The notes under the pieces: model-generated
The model's input: only the letters and a program-made list of their open reading frames with translations
Told to the model about the DNA's origin: nothing
Database searches by the model: none
DNA from: Torreya grandis
Taxonomy: Eukaryota; Streptophyta; Pinopsida; Cupressales; Taxaceae
DNA: 64,000 nucleotides
NCBI GenBank assembly: GCA_037957365.1
Contig: JARHVA010000081.1
Location: 6,625,501 to 6,689,500 of the forward strand
Reading direction: 5' to 3'
Position numbers and translations under genes: made by a program
Part shown: one piece after another, positions 1 to 11,607 of the stretch
How positions within the stretch are numbered: the stretch's first letter is position 1
How the letters are laid out: every line of letters starts with the position of its first letter

Positions 1-415
1 AGTTATACTTCCTTTTGAAGTTTAAATTCCTTCCCTTCACATCTCCCTAAACCATATAATTTTTTAGGATGAATTTCATTAAGAAAAATTAGCTGAGTTA
101 GAACTCTTAGATGAGTATCATTCAGCTGCCATTAAACATCTACATATATATCAAGAATGAATTAAAAATGCTTATAATAAACATTTAAAGTAATGTGAAT
201 TTAATATTGGTGACCTTGTCTTAAAATAAAATAAACATGTAACTAATATGGAAAGAATCAAAAGGAGAAAATTCACTCCAAATTGGCTCTGAGCATATAT
301 CATTAGCCATCAATACAGATGTGGGGCATACTGCTTAGCCTCTCTTGATAGAAAATCAGAGCACGATCCCCTTAATGAATTGCATCTACATTTTTTATAC
401 TATTAATAAATCTTA
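1..415 (+). pseudogene. Ty3/gypsy (Tat-type) integrase C-terminus, element T1
   Basis: This is the 3' end of a gypsy pol gene whose body lies left of the window. The conceptual translation contains LDEYHSAAIKHLHIYQE, then KNAYNKHLK, NIGDLVLK and MERIKRRKFTPNWL, and ends near a tract reading SEHDPLNELHLHFLY. The same order of segments closes the pol gene of element B at 63670-63980 (LDERHLATLNHHHIYQD, KCAYNKNLK, PLNALHLRPFYC with frame changes), so T1 and B belong to one family. The GDLVLK stretch is the usual post-catalytic integrase motif of plant gypsy elements. Several in-frame stops and frame changes show the copy is dead. Family assignment rests on the match to element B, which has a full domain set. 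Confidence 0.8.
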
Positions 416-1319
416 ATTATCTTTGGTCTACCTATTTTAGTCTCTAGGTTTCATATCCCCATTACTCTTATACCAAATAATGATATATAGAGGTATGCAG
501 TTATCTAGCAATATTACCTATTATTAACCATAAATATGAATACCTTAGCTCTATTCATAGCATGATCTAGTTGGATAAGCTTCACCTATAATTAGAAGAA
601 GCTTCAAATCATTATTCCCTTAAATCCTTCCCTATCACTCATTCATTTTGAGATTTACTATTTTATCTTGTATATCTAAGCTTTGGAAAATTATCCTCAT
701 ATACTTGAGGCCAATCCACAAATTAAAATTAGCATTAGGATCAAAATAAAAATGAAATCATTTATAAAATCAAAATAAAATAAATATGAATACACTTCTC
801 CGTCGAAGGCCAACTATGTCAATTCCCCAAATATGTAAAGTTATACAAAATATCAAAAGGCATAGACTACTCCCTCAAAAGACAATTGTTTCAAAAAACA
901 TGTATTAAAATATAGAACATTCCCACAAAGGATGGATATCATACATAAAGTATCCCTAGAAAGCTTTCCACATTGATCAGATTTATTTAATTTAGTATAC
1001 TTCTTGCATTGATCAGTCTACATGGTTTGGCACATAAGGATTCCAGGTTAACCCTTAGTCGTGGGTATGCAAGATGGAAACATCTATTTATAATCCATGT
1101 TTAAAAGTAAGTCAATAAAATATTGAACTTATTTGACCTAAAATTATTAGGTTTTTTATTATCAGTGTGTTAAGGATGTATATGCATCACTTTTCAATAG
1201 TTTGCATTGGGTCATGTTATGAGCCAATAAACAGGAATTAAGCCTTTTGTAAAATTAATTACAATTTTTTTTGCATATATTAAAAAATATCTAAAACATG
1301 CAAATCAATGAGTTAAAAT
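416..1319. other. T1 spacer after pol, AT-rich, no coding signal
   Basis: Non-coding AT-rich sequence directly downstream of the T1 pol end. I see no ORF with codon-like composition, no RNA gene and no terminal repeat here. Its position between pol and the T1 polypurine tract at 5210 makes it part of the long 3' untranslated region that Tat-type elements often carry. Confidence 0.45.
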
Positions 1320-1830
1320 TTGTATCCATTGTAATCATAATCTATAATCATTAAAATCATAATCCGTAACCATTAATCATGAGCCATAAACATTACCTAT
1401 CATCCAAATCATAATTTACAACATTTTATATCCATAATCCATACATACAATTTACAAATCCATATATAGATAATCAAATATACATCCATAATCTATAATT
1501 AAAACCATAACAATCCATATTCCATATAAATATAATCCATTTTTTCATAAAACGTTAATCTATACATCCAAATCACACCCATATCCATAATCCATACTCC
1601 ATAAACAATCATTAATATAAGCATGATCCATAAAACATTCGATAACATTTAATTCCATATTCAAATCGTCTAATAAAAATTTATAATCATAGTAATCTAA
1701 TCTAATCCATAATATAAATCCATCACATATAAAAACCATAATCTATTCACATCACATATCAATCCATAATCCATCCATAAAGCATAATAATCCATAAAAT
1801 CCATAATCCATAACATAATCCATAAACATG
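1320..1830. repeat. Degenerate CCATAATC satellite-like tract
   Basis: About 500 bp made of loosely repeated words such as CCATAATC, ATAATCCATA and AAACATAATC, with spacing of roughly 8 to 20 bases and no fixed unit. It looks like a decayed short tandem repeat in the T1 spacer. The tract is strongly C-poor apart from the CC of each word. Confidence 0.7.
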
Positions 1831-1885
1831 AAATATATATATCAAAAGATCAATGTACATCATAGTATTTGTGTGCATGTCCATG

Positions 1886-1907
1886 GCTCTCTAGCTAGTA
1901 CAAGTGA

Positions 1908-1983
<76 letters not shown>

Positions 1984-1984
1984 G

Positions 1985-2059
<75 letters not shown>

Positions 2060-2135
2060 GTATATATATATACATATATATATACATACATACATGTAGA
2101 TCTACTGAGTGAAGCTCTCTAGCAAGTACAAGTGA

Positions 2136-2217
<82 letters not shown>

Positions 2218-2235
2218 GGATCTATTGAGTGAACT
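1886..2235. repeat. Tandemly duplicated cassette with TA-rich then CA microsatellite
   Basis: Two tandem units share flanks but not cores. Unit 1 (1886-2113) starts GCTCTCTAGCTAGTACAAGT, carries an AT-rich microsatellite with TGTG and TGTATA interruptions (about 1907-2096) and ends TGTAGATCTACTGAGTGAA. Unit 2 (2114-2235) starts GCTCTCTAGCAAGTACAAGT, carries a clean (CA) run (about 2138-2214) and ends TGTGGATCTATTGAGTGAA. The left flanks are nearly identical over about 25 bp and the right flanks over about 20 bp, so the cassette was duplicated and the cores then diverged. Confidence 0.85.
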
Positions 2236-2249
2236 CTAATATTCTTAGA

Positions 2250-4121
2250 TGAATACTCGATAGATCTCCACTCCCATCTCCATCCCTATCTCTCCTCTAA
2301 GTGACACTCCCCATACAGATTGAGTTTGTGTACATGAACCTAGAGGACCTGACCTATATGGATATGTGGTTTGCATAATAGGGAGTCTCTAGAAGATGAT
2401 CTAGAATAATTCTCTCATAATATCTTACCTCCACTACCAGCTCCTTATATCGATCAATGTTGATGGTCCCTATTTATCTTGTGCTCAGCCCCACCACCTC
2501 TCTAATCATTTATACTAAGGACTATCTCTCATCCTCCCTCCTCCTCTAAGTATCCAAATCTACCTTGTACCTATCTCACTCCTCCACCACCATGCCATGA
2601 CTCAATTGTAATGATTTAAACCCCACCTATAAAATATACAATCACATCTGCACTATATCCCACTTTGTCCACACAATAGTCAATTCCCCATATGTTGTAT
2701 GTAGTTATCCTTGTAAGAAGGTACATTACACCTTTAATGTATCCCTTTCCATGATCATCTCCTTTAAAATCTATCTCCTCCTCTCCATCCCCATCCTCTT
2801 CCCCAACCATTTAATCTCCCTATCTCCTCCTCTATCTCCTTAGAATTAACCTCCTCCTATACCTCCTCCATCTCCTCATCCCCTCCTCTTTGGCATGACC
2901 ACACCACTCTATCATACCACACTACCCACTACTCAACCTACCAAGCTGTATATGTAGGAGTGTAACCTACATCTTCTATGTTATCCCCTATTGGTACCTA
3001 CTCCTCCTCTACTAAGACATCTCATATCACTGGGCCAGGTAGCTCTTACTATATCTCATCTTGTATATATACATATGGGGCCCATGGTATGTCCCACACC
3101 ATTTTAAACTACCATTTCACTTAGAAACAATGAATATAATCCCAATAATCTATCCATCTCTCCATCACCCATCGCTCTCTCTATACACTTTTAAGCTCTG
3201 CCTCCATTCCAAGCCACTTAGGAAATCATAAATAATGCCTCTAGATGATGTATGTAGCCTTTAAATCCTTTATAACACCCCTATAATAATCTAGGTCTCT
3301 AACAACTCCATCTATAAATCCCTATGCTAGATAATCCTTCCATTATAAGAAGGTGACATTGTAGTTTATCTCATACCACCATATCCATGAAGTACTAATA
3401 GGTTGCACTATCCTAATGTGCTCATAAGCCTAGCACTATAATATAAAAATAACATCCAAACCATAGCATCTTTGGGTCTTCTAACCACATAGATCCCTAT
3501 AATTCTATGCTAGTAAGGTGGATACCCATGCAAATATGGTGTAATACTCTAACATGTCTATAACAACACTAGTCAGGCTCCACACAAATCTTCCTCCCCC
3601 TGAGTCTAAGAGTGCATAACATGATATTTCCATCATCATCATAGTCAACATGCTTCTCATTTTTATGTCAACTCTGTAAAGAGGCTCAAAATTAAAACCC
3701 TTAACAATAAAACTAATCCCCTATGCATTATCATCATATAGGCATCTCAAAGATACTCCTCATCCCTAGTCATCTATTAGTACTATCAGTGCATTTTGTA
3801 CAAGAAGTTGTAAGATTTGGTAGATGTCTTTAATGATGGTCATCTCCCTGGTTCGTAGCCAGAAGGTCCTGATCATAACATCCAACTATTCCACTAATGC
3901 CACCAACAATCTTGTATTTTTATGGATGCATCTGTAATGATGCACCCCTCCTAAACCTATGGCCTTTTGATGGGCCCAATCATCATTACTTAGTTGTATT
4001 CATAATCTCTCTAGTAAGGGAGGTGCTCGATCTTGAAATCATAGTATCCCCCATGTCTATCATCAATATCCCACTTAAGCCTAAAAATATCCTAATAAAT
4101 CTAGCTTATCTTAAATTTTAG
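2250..4121 (-). pseudogene. Plant mobile domain (PMD) protein relic, antisense inside T1
   Basis: Read on the minus strand, 3960-3780 translates as RLLVALVE-stop-LDVM, then RTFWLRTREMTIIKDIYQIL and LLVQNALIV. This follows the PMD pattern LL.ALVERW.PET.TF.L..GEMT.TL.DV..LLGL. The relic continues with GVSLRCLYDDNA (PMD: RAALRRVFHDDA-like) and later KMLWFGCYFYI followed by L..WAH, matching the GCY..LL.VWA.EH block near the end of the domain. The C-terminal part (2616-2810) is acidic (EEDGDGEEE). Frameshifts and stops are frequent. PMD proteins occur in Arabidopsis MAIN/MAIL1 and also inside plant Mutator-like and gypsy transposons. Here the relic lies between pol and the polypurine tract of T1 in antisense, which suggests transposon cargo. 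The assignment is from remembered consensus, not a search. Confidence 0.6.
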
Positions 4122-4129
4122 CTCTTTTC

Positions 4130-5209
4130 TAAGCCCTTCTCATTTCATATGAATTGGAATTTATCCCTTATGGATCAACATAGTTTTGCATCAATCAATA
4201 TGGCTTCATTGAAATGATGATGATTCCCTATGAATCATCATTGATTTACTAGGGAATTGACATCAATTCATAGTGTCATCTCCCCATAACCTAACCTAAT
4301 CCTAGTTCCTAAAAAATCCTATAACTCTTTAAAATTTTCAAAAACTCAAAAAAATACTAAAATAATTGACTTGCCTTATCCTATGAGTGTCATCGTCATC
4401 ATAATCCACTACCACTAGCCTCCATCTCATTTCATAGCACTTGTGTCATTTGAACTTTCAAGCATTATTTAGGTTTCACAAATAGAAAATGAGCCCTTCT
4501 CTATGTTAGACTTACTTATGTACTTGACTTTAGATCAACATAAATCTATTTTAAATCAATGTCAATTGGGTAGATCATCATTGATTCATTTTGGATCAGC
4601 ACTGATTACCCCCTTTTTTGCACTATTTTTACTCTCATGTACATCCAACCCTACTCAGCTTTATCTTGGTTCCTTACCACATCTACCCTATTATTATTCA
4701 ACCTATACCATTTTAATCTCATGGATTATGACACCCTATTTTTCCCATAGCCCTTGTAAGCCATGTAATTATTTGGATACCTCCCCTTAGTAGGTCTTGA
4801 GAATGCATTCTCCCTTGAGAAAGTTGTCTATAGGTATCACACACATCGTTATAGCACACTAGATGTTTTGGTCAGCTAACCCTATCACTTTTTCTCTTCT
4901 TTAGCCTTCTTTAAGCCCACCTATTCATAGTTATGGAATTTGATTACATGATTTACCTTGGGGCATCTCTACCTATATTATCTCCAATCTTGCTAGTGTA
5001 AAACATACAATTCATGTTATGCATCTATGCTTATTAGAGCCTATTTTTTATTTATTCATCCCATCTATTATTCCATTTTTCAAACCTGTTGCCCACTCCC
5101 TATTCTTCATCAAATCCTAGTTTTAGGGGGGGATACCTCCTCAAATAAACTTGGGGTAGTGGATCTTGCATAGTTTTTATCTCATGGCACGTATTCCATA
5201 TTGCTTCAC
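4130..5209 (+). other. T1 3' untranslated spacer with ATCAACATTGATT-like words
   Basis: No convincing ORF. Repeated related words occur at 4165-4275 and 4540-4610 (GGATCAACATAG, AATCATCATTGATT, TTGACATCAATTC, GATCAGCACTGATT). Related words recur in the T1 LTR pieces (20855-20935, 21290-21350) and in the element B LTR and leader. The last 100 bp become G-rich before the polypurine tract. Confidence 0.5.
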
Positions 5210-5222
5210 AAAAAGGGGAAAA
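5210..5222 (+). promoter_or_regulatory. Polypurine tract of element T1
   Basis: The purine run AAAAAGGGGAAAA directly precedes TGTAGACAATG. A polypurine tract followed by TG is the standard start of a 3' LTR and primes plus-strand DNA synthesis. It lies downstream of the T1 integrase end and spacer, in the right order and strand. Confidence 0.65.
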
Positions 5223-5266
5223 TGTAGACAATGTAATTTCATACCCATAGGGATGATTAATTAGGT
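5223..5266 (+). mobile_element. T1 3' LTR, first 44 bp
   Basis: Starts with TG right after the polypurine tract and is cut after 44 bp by the Sirevirus-like element. The last five bases (5262-5266, TAGGT) form one copy of that element's target duplication. The rest of the LTR is inferred at 20852-21600 (inverted) and about 31002-31637, giving about 1.43 kb in total, close to the 1.39 kb LTR of element B. Confidence 0.55.
5262..5266. repeat. Target-site duplication of the Sirevirus-like element (left copy)
   Basis: TAGGT abuts the left LTR start. The partner is at 21596-21600, where the plus strand reads ACTTA, that is TAAGT on the minus strand, next to the right end of the displaced 3' LTR. 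There is one mismatch (G/A). The pair only makes sense if 18395-22729 is inverted. Confidence 0.5.
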
Positions 5267-8200
5267 TGTTGGAGTCTTTCCAATAATGTATCTAAGGTGA
5301 CCAATGATGTTGATGAGGTGTCATGTGTGCTAGAATGACAATGACAAAGTGAGTTTCAATGTGCCTTAGATTTCCTACATGGTTCTTTAGTGTTTGATTG
5401 AGTGAGGTGATTAGGGATGAGTATGGTGATTTAAGGATATGAAAAGGGTCCTATCATATTTCAAGGATGATTGGATAACTTGTGTGCATGAGTAGAATTC
5501 ACATAGTTCTTCATTATGTTCATCTAGACATAGTTAATTTTGTGACAAATAAATTCAAGGAAGCATATTGATGACATCATATCTCACATGTTTGAGGGTT
5601 ACAGGATCTGCTTGATAAATGGATGGATTCTCCTATGTGAGGAGATCATATGTTTCAAGTTTTAGATCATGTGACTAAGCACAACCAAAGTTATTAAGGT
5701 GTAAATTTAGTCCCTAAAAAAAAAGTACACTAAGTTCTAACACTTAGCCAATTTTTAAAGGTAGATCTAACGGTCTACATTTCATCGTATCAAAGATAGA
5801 TGACATGAAATAAATATAAGCTCAACTTATTTATTTGTCTAAGTTATAGAATGATTTGAGTGAGAATTTTTTTAATAGCATATCTTGCACGTGAGAATAT
5901 TTCAAGAAGAAATGGTCATATGGGTTTGTTCAGTATTGTGCCTAGTTTATATAATATAAATTTGAGAATATGAGATGGATCAAGGTAAATGATATGATTA
6001 TGCAAAGTTAGCCTTCCAAGTAGATAACAATGGTCCCCATACTTAGTCTATAATGCATGAAGTTAAAGATCAATACCAAATGGAGATTCAATGGCTCATG
6101 GGCATTCATACAAATCAACATCTATGGTACATGTTGAGTCGAATGAGTCAAAGTGTTCATTGGTTAACAAAGTTAAATATCGAGATCCTTACAAAATGAT
6201 CAATGGAGCATGTTTTTTCTAAGATGTCTAGAAGTAGCAAGATGAGGAAAAGTGTTTGAAGTTTAATGTCAAGTAAAGATAAAGATTGAGATTCTTCATA
6301 TATCTAATAACAAGTGGTTTTAATAAAAATAGAGATCAATGGTGTGTTTTGAGAGAGATGTTTTCAAAGTGTCCAATGTTTAACATAGATAAAGATCAAG
6401 CTATGTACAGGAAATTGATGAAGTGAATTAAGTCCAAAAATCAAGACAAAGATCTAATAGTGAGAAATGAAAGGTAAAAGTCAAGATACTTCAATAAAGA
6501 TTGATAGTACATGTTTAATATGAGTAGTGAGGGCATAAAATGATAACATAGTGGTCGAGGTTTAATTGCGACCGTTGGCATTTGAATATTTGAATTTTGT
6601 AAAGAGAAAACTAGTGCTCTATATTTTATCCATGACTTTTTAGCCAAGATCAATTCAAAGGTGCTATAAAAATAAAATATGAAGATAACTCCATGTCGCA
6701 TCTAGTGAAACTAGTTAGAAAGTCTGAATATTTGTATATTCAAAGCGATTGAGCTCCAAAGTTGACTATGTGTTTGACTATGTTTTGAAAGTGACCCGAG
6801 AAGGATAATTGAGTTCATGTTGATGATATCAAAATGTCCCATGATGAATTAGCTATTGGAGAGTGTTTTAGACTCCATAAGGAGCATCTTTGTGGTAATT
6901 GAAGGTTTAAACAATCTATATTCTATATTAATAAAGATGTAGAAGTTGATTGAATTTATTGAATACACTAGAAATTTGAGTGACCATCTTACAAAGGTAA
7001 TTTGAAGGTGTTCTCAGTAGATTTGAAGAAGAAAATGAGCATGGAGATGTTTTATAAGTTTTTAAGTCTTATGATAAGGCATTAGTTGTCATGATATGCC
7101 TTTGATCATATATGTAGAGTCAAAATAGCTTGACTATATTTTGACTATATATGAGCAATATGAGTGGTCATTTTGTGTATGTTATTTTGAATTCTTATAA
7201 CATGTGTTGATGTGTCTAAATTACATGGAGGTATATCTGAGATCCTAAAGGATTCAACCATATGATCTAATCATATGGATATGTGAAATATTTGAGTAGT
7301 TGGTTCAAAAGTTTGAGATTATGTTTTCTATGTATAAAGACCTAAAGAGATAGGAGACCTAATTGGTAGGTCCAAGTGTGGAGTTGGTGTTATAGGTGGC
7401 ATGGACCCATGTGAGAGTGAGCAAGGGGATATTCTAGATATGTTTGAAGCCTTTGTTCCAATTAGTCTCACATGTAATGTGTGAGTGTGAAGGGCTAATG
7501 GTTTTAGGTCTCACTAAGACCTAATGGTGGTTTGGGGGTAATGAGGCATTAGCCGACCTATGGAGTATGTGTTTTTTACATGTAACATGTTTAGGACATA
7601 TTTCAAAGGTGGAACAAGTATGGTAAGCATATTGTCTAACCAAGATGGGTTATACCAAGAGCATGGTATAAGTACAAGGCCTATTCAACTTCTTTATTCC
7701 AATTTTCAGAATGTGGAATGAAATGAAGGAGAGAACCTTTGAAAGAGAAGGTATAAGTCAGTGAGGACTAGTAGAGAATGAAGAGGATTAGACATGCTTG
7801 TCTAATCAAGTTGATGAAGGTGATCACATAGGTCAATGAACCTAAAAAGCCTAGAATAGGTAGATTGAGTGAGTATGCTCAAGAGGTTGTTGAGAGAGTG
7901 GGTATTATGAGTGAATGCAAGGTAAAAGTTGTGTGTGCCCAATGGATGGGTTGAAGGGAAAAAGAGGTTGATGATGGTGTATATGACCTATACGTCATAT
8001 TTTTGATGTCATAATAGTGCTCTTACAGGTTTAAAGATTGAGTGTGAGCAAAGAGTTGAAGAGTGGGGTTAGTTGGGATATATAATGTGTCCTAATTGAT
8101 TTTCATGTGTTAATTCAAGTATGTAATGTGATTTGGCCAATAAGGAGTGTTGGATGAAAGAGTAAAGATGAAGAGTGATAATCAAAGGTCTATCATCAAG

Positions 8201-8712
8201 TGTTGAAGACATCAATTCAAAGGTGGAGGTGTTCATTTCAAAGGAGGGTCTAAAGGACTTGATCTTCCTTAGGGGTAGTTATTCCTTATAAAACAAGTGT
8301 TTCACTAAAGGCCTTTGGTTAAAAGGAAATAATCAAAGATTTAGGTAAAAATGAATTGACCAACAGGTGGTTATGAGGATTTTATTGTCTTAGGGGTAGG
8401 TGTTACTTATGGAACAAGTGTTTCACTAAACCCTGGTCAAAAATACTTGATCAGTCTCTAGTTTGTAATACCTTATAGGACAAGTAGTTGAAATGTTTAT
8501 AGGGTTGAGAGTGGGTTGTATTCCTCAAGAGGGTTTTCCATGTATGTCATGTGTTATGTTCTTGATCTTTCATTATCTTTCTTGTTCATTTATATGAATG
8601 ATGTATATGCCTCATGAATGTATGTATTGAATGATTAAGAATTTGAAGGAGTCAGAATTGAAATTAGATTATCTAGGCTCACTAATTCACCCACCCCCCT
8701 TATTGATTGTAC
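5267..8712 (+). mobile_element. Sirevirus-like Ty1/copia 5' LTR (~3.4 kb)
   Basis: The segment aligns by eye along its length with 11608-13882 (for example GATGTTGATGAGGTGTCATG at 5311 and 11634) and its last 1.1 kb with the reverse complement of 21601-22729. It starts TGTTGGAGTC and ends just before an initiator-tRNA-type primer-binding site. A possible TATA box (GGTATAAGTAC) lies at 7665-7675 and is kept in the displaced copy. The U5-side portion holds diverged internal repeats (8262-8490). At about 3.4 kb it is long for a copia LTR. No convincing ORF lies inside it. Confidence 0.8.
8262..8490 (+). repeat. Diverged tandem repeat inside the Sirevirus-like LTR
   Basis: The phrases CTTAGGGGTAG, then ACAAGTGTTTCACTAAA, then a TTGGTTAAAAG/CTGGTCAAAA block occur twice about 120 bp apart, with a third weaker copy near 8465-8490 (CCTTATAGGACAAGT). 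The same array is visible inverted at about 21830-22070, so it predates integration. Confidence 0.7.
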
Positions 8713-8722
8713 CTCTAAAATC

Positions 8723-8734
8723 TGGTATTAGATC
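8723..8734 (+). promoter_or_regulatory. Primer-binding site, initiator Met tRNA type
   Basis: TGGTATTAGATC lies just after the LTR end and matches the canonical plant copia site TGGTATCAGAGC at 10 of 12 positions. It primes minus-strand synthesis. It fixes the element's plus orientation together with the Gag direction. Confidence 0.75.
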
Positions 8735-8739
8735 AAGTC

Positions 8740-10140
8740 TTTTGGAGGAAGTTTAATGGCTTAAAGGAGATCTTGAGTTGGCAAAATGATGACTAAATAA
8801 TTGAAGAAAGAGAATCAATAGTGGAAGGTTGTGATCAAGGCACATGAAGAGTAGATATGTAATTTGAAGAAAGATGCCAAAAAGGATGAGAATATTATCA
8901 ATGATCTCAAGGTTTAGCTAGTATATGCCAAGACAAGTTTGATTTTAAAATAAAAGTACATCATGTTTGACAAAGAAACTTGTCATAACAATAGAGAAGA
9001 TGACAGTGAAGAAGATGAAGTTGATCTAGAAACTGAGATAATGAGTACACTTAGTGAACTAAAGGAATAATAGAAGAGGAATCATAAAATGAGTAATATG
9101 ATTAAAGGTCTTGAAGTACAAGTCAGTTCTCTTGAGGGAAGTTTGTTTGGCATGTCCAAGAAAGAAGAAAAGTAGTATCAATAACAGATCAAGTCTATTT
9201 AAGTACAAGCATGTAGATTGAAAGAGATGGCCAACAAGGCCAAAGAGGACGAAGAGAAGATCAGTATTGTTGAGGATCAGTTAAGGACTAAAAATGCAAA
9301 TCTAAAAGAAAGAGAAGATGAGTATACTTAGCTAAAGATTGAGATGGGGTCCTTGAAGAGTCAACATGAGATTATTGAAGTCAAGTTGGATAAAATTTAA
9401 AAGAATCATGAGAAGGCTGAGTATGTTAAGGAGAATGCAAGCTTTGAAAAGAATGCAATAAGATCTATTAGATAACCAAATGCTTCAAGGTATGCTAGTT
9501 TATACCATGGTCATTATTATACATGTAATAAGTATAGTCATAAAGCTAAGGATAGTAGAAGAATTTTAGTCAAGAATGAGTTCTCATGGAGCCTTGGAAG
9601 AAGAAACAATTGGTCTTGGAGAAATCATATCTCAGATCAATCAAGAGGTATGTTGAATGATATTGTTTTCTATAATTGCAATAAAGTAAGACATATTTCC
9701 AAATTCTACAAGAATAGTTTAAATATGAACTCAAGTTTTGACAAAAAGAAAGTTGCTCCTAAAATTCACCCAATGGTATTGAGACCAAAGACTATGAAGG
9801 ATAATCATGATCAAGGTGGATTACCTACTATAGCGAAGAAGGAATAAAATATGAAGAAGATACAAGAATTTGTCTTTTATCTAGATAAAAAAAGATCATA
9901 ATCATCATCAAGAAAAAAGTATGAATGATCTTGTTTATTTTAGTTGTCATAGAGTTGGTCACATTGATAGGTATTGTAAGAATAGGTTGAATAAGTTCCC
10001 AAAGAAATATGAGGTGTATGGATCTCTTAGTATGCAATAAAAAGGTCACAAATGGGTATGAAAACCTAAGCTTGTTAGAAGAGATCAAAATGAGACCAAA
10101 GATGGTTTTTTTTCCATAATAGACATGAAGGAAATTCAAA
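8740..10140 (+). pseudogene. gag: Sirevirus-type Gag relic: coiled coil and three zinc knuckles
   Basis: Conceptual translation first gives a highly charged, Lys/Glu-rich region (about 8790-9470) with heptad-like spacing (for example MANKAKEDEEKISIVEDQL), expected of a coiled coil. Three degenerate CCHC knuckles follow: YYTCNKYSHKAKDSRR (about 9508-9555), FYNCNKVRHISKFYKN (9665-9712) and YFSCHRVGHIDRYCKN (about 9927-9980). Each has lost at least the first Cys to Tyr or Phe. A long coiled-coil Gag with more than one knuckle is typical of Sirevirus copia elements. The frame is broken by many stops, often TAG or TAA at Gln positions. Gag would form the virus-like particle and bind RNA. Confidence 0.7.
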
Positions 10141-11580
10141 AGTTTATGTTGACAACATTTATTGAAAAATATAAATAAAATAATGAAGTCAAGGATTCAT
10201 TCAGAGTCAAGTAGGACTACAAGTCAGATGATATTATGTAGATACAGGACTCTTCAGAGTTTTGGGACTTTTAGTCTCTCTATGTCAAAGGAGTGTCTCT
10301 ATCTAAGCTTTAAGAAGACACTCTATAGAAAGAGGAAGCATGGTGGATGTTGGTTGGGTCTTGATTGATGTTACAAGATAAAGAAGATCATGAGAAGATT
10401 TTTTGGCCTACTATGAAGGACTTTGTTGATTGGTATACCTGTGTGTCAAGATGATCTTTGGTTGATCAATTTGCTCTCAATTTTTGAAGAACTAGCCTAA
10501 AGGATGAAAGGTAATGACTTGAGGGTTTGATTTCTACAAAACCCTAAGGTGTGTGTTCATGATTCTAATGAATTTCTTTTGGTATATAGAGCTAAGTGAA
10601 CATTAGGTGGAGAATATGCAATGTTTTCATTAGTTGGTGACATGTTTGTAATGCTTGGTTGAGCCTAATTTAGTGTTCTTTATCATGAAATAATGTTGGT
10701 AGTGTGTGCAAGGTCTGAAAGTAGGGAATGATAGTTTATAGGTGTTTGATTAAGATGATGTGGTGTCAAAATATTCTATTACATAAGAAAGAATGAAGAG
10801 AATGTTGATATGGAGGATAAGGAAAATGTATTATCTTATCTTTGATATCATGAATAAGGTCTCTACGTTCTATAGATGACAAGTTGTGTATGTCATGGAG
10901 CTAGAAGGAGATAACTCTGATACCTTGAGTGGCTTGAGGAGCTATGCATAATATGAGGGGGAGTATATGTGAGATGTTCTAGTCATGGTGGATATTTGAA
11001 GAAGTCTACTACCGATGTGAACTCAAGTTTGTTGATATTATGACTTGATCAAATCAAGTTAGTTGTTTTTGACAATGTATTGAATCCTCTTGTATAAACA
11101 AAAGGGGAACTTTATAATTGGTTAGATTCTAGGATTAGAGGACTATCTAGTTGGATATAAGAAATAAGGTATTGAGTTAATTATGTTGATTCAATGTTAT
11201 TGTAAATGGTCTAAATATACTCAAATAAAATTTGCTTAAACTCAGGTGACATAGGGGATTCCCTCTTAATGTTTTCATGGTAAGTTCATGTAGTTTATGT
11301 TATTCATGTATGTTTCATAGAAGTTATGTATGATAAGTATGATAAAAGAAGAGTGTTGTCATGGAGCATGTTTAAAAAGGTCAAGGTGAGAAGATTTTTT
11401 CTAAATATTAAGGGGTGTCTATATGAACTCTTAGAGATGGTCTCTTCCTATTATTAGTCCTTGATGTCTTTTCAGGTCTACAGGATCGAAAGTTTAGCCC
11501 ACTTTATCATTGTGTCAAAGGGGGAGAAAGAAATTGAAGAGAGAGATAGAGTTTGATCTTAATATTTGTATTGGTTTTTG
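10141..11580 (+). other. Residual internal region of the Sirevirus-like element, pol not seen
   Basis: I looked for copia protease, integrase, RT and RNase H signatures and found none I can defend. An ORF of 68 codons (10162-10368) has no recognisable motif. GAGGGGGAGTATATG at about 10957 and CAAAGGGGGAGAAAG at about 11517 are purine tracts of the kind Sireviruses repeat before the 3' LTR. The element therefore looks like a deletion derivative that kept gag and the 3' signals. Confidence 0.5.
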
Positions 11581-11587
11581 ACATCAA

Positions 11588-11607
11588 TGACAAAGGGGGA
11601 TATTATT
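11588..11607 (+). promoter_or_regulatory. Polypurine tract of the Sirevirus-like element
   Basis: TGACATCAATGACAAAGGGG followed by GATATTAT precedes the TG of the 3' LTR. The phrase 'ATCAATGACAAAGGGGGA' just before the LTR is characteristic of Sirevirus 3' ends. It marks the 3' LTR start at 11608. Confidence 0.7.

Noticed and set aside
1828..2213. Overlapping ORFs of Tyr-Ile, His-Ile and Cys-Val repeats on both strands
   Set aside because: They are translations of the TA and CA microsatellites; no other composition is present.
3897..4121. A 74-codon plus-strand ORF
   Set aside because: It is antisense to the PMD relic, whose minus-strand frame has recognisable blocks.
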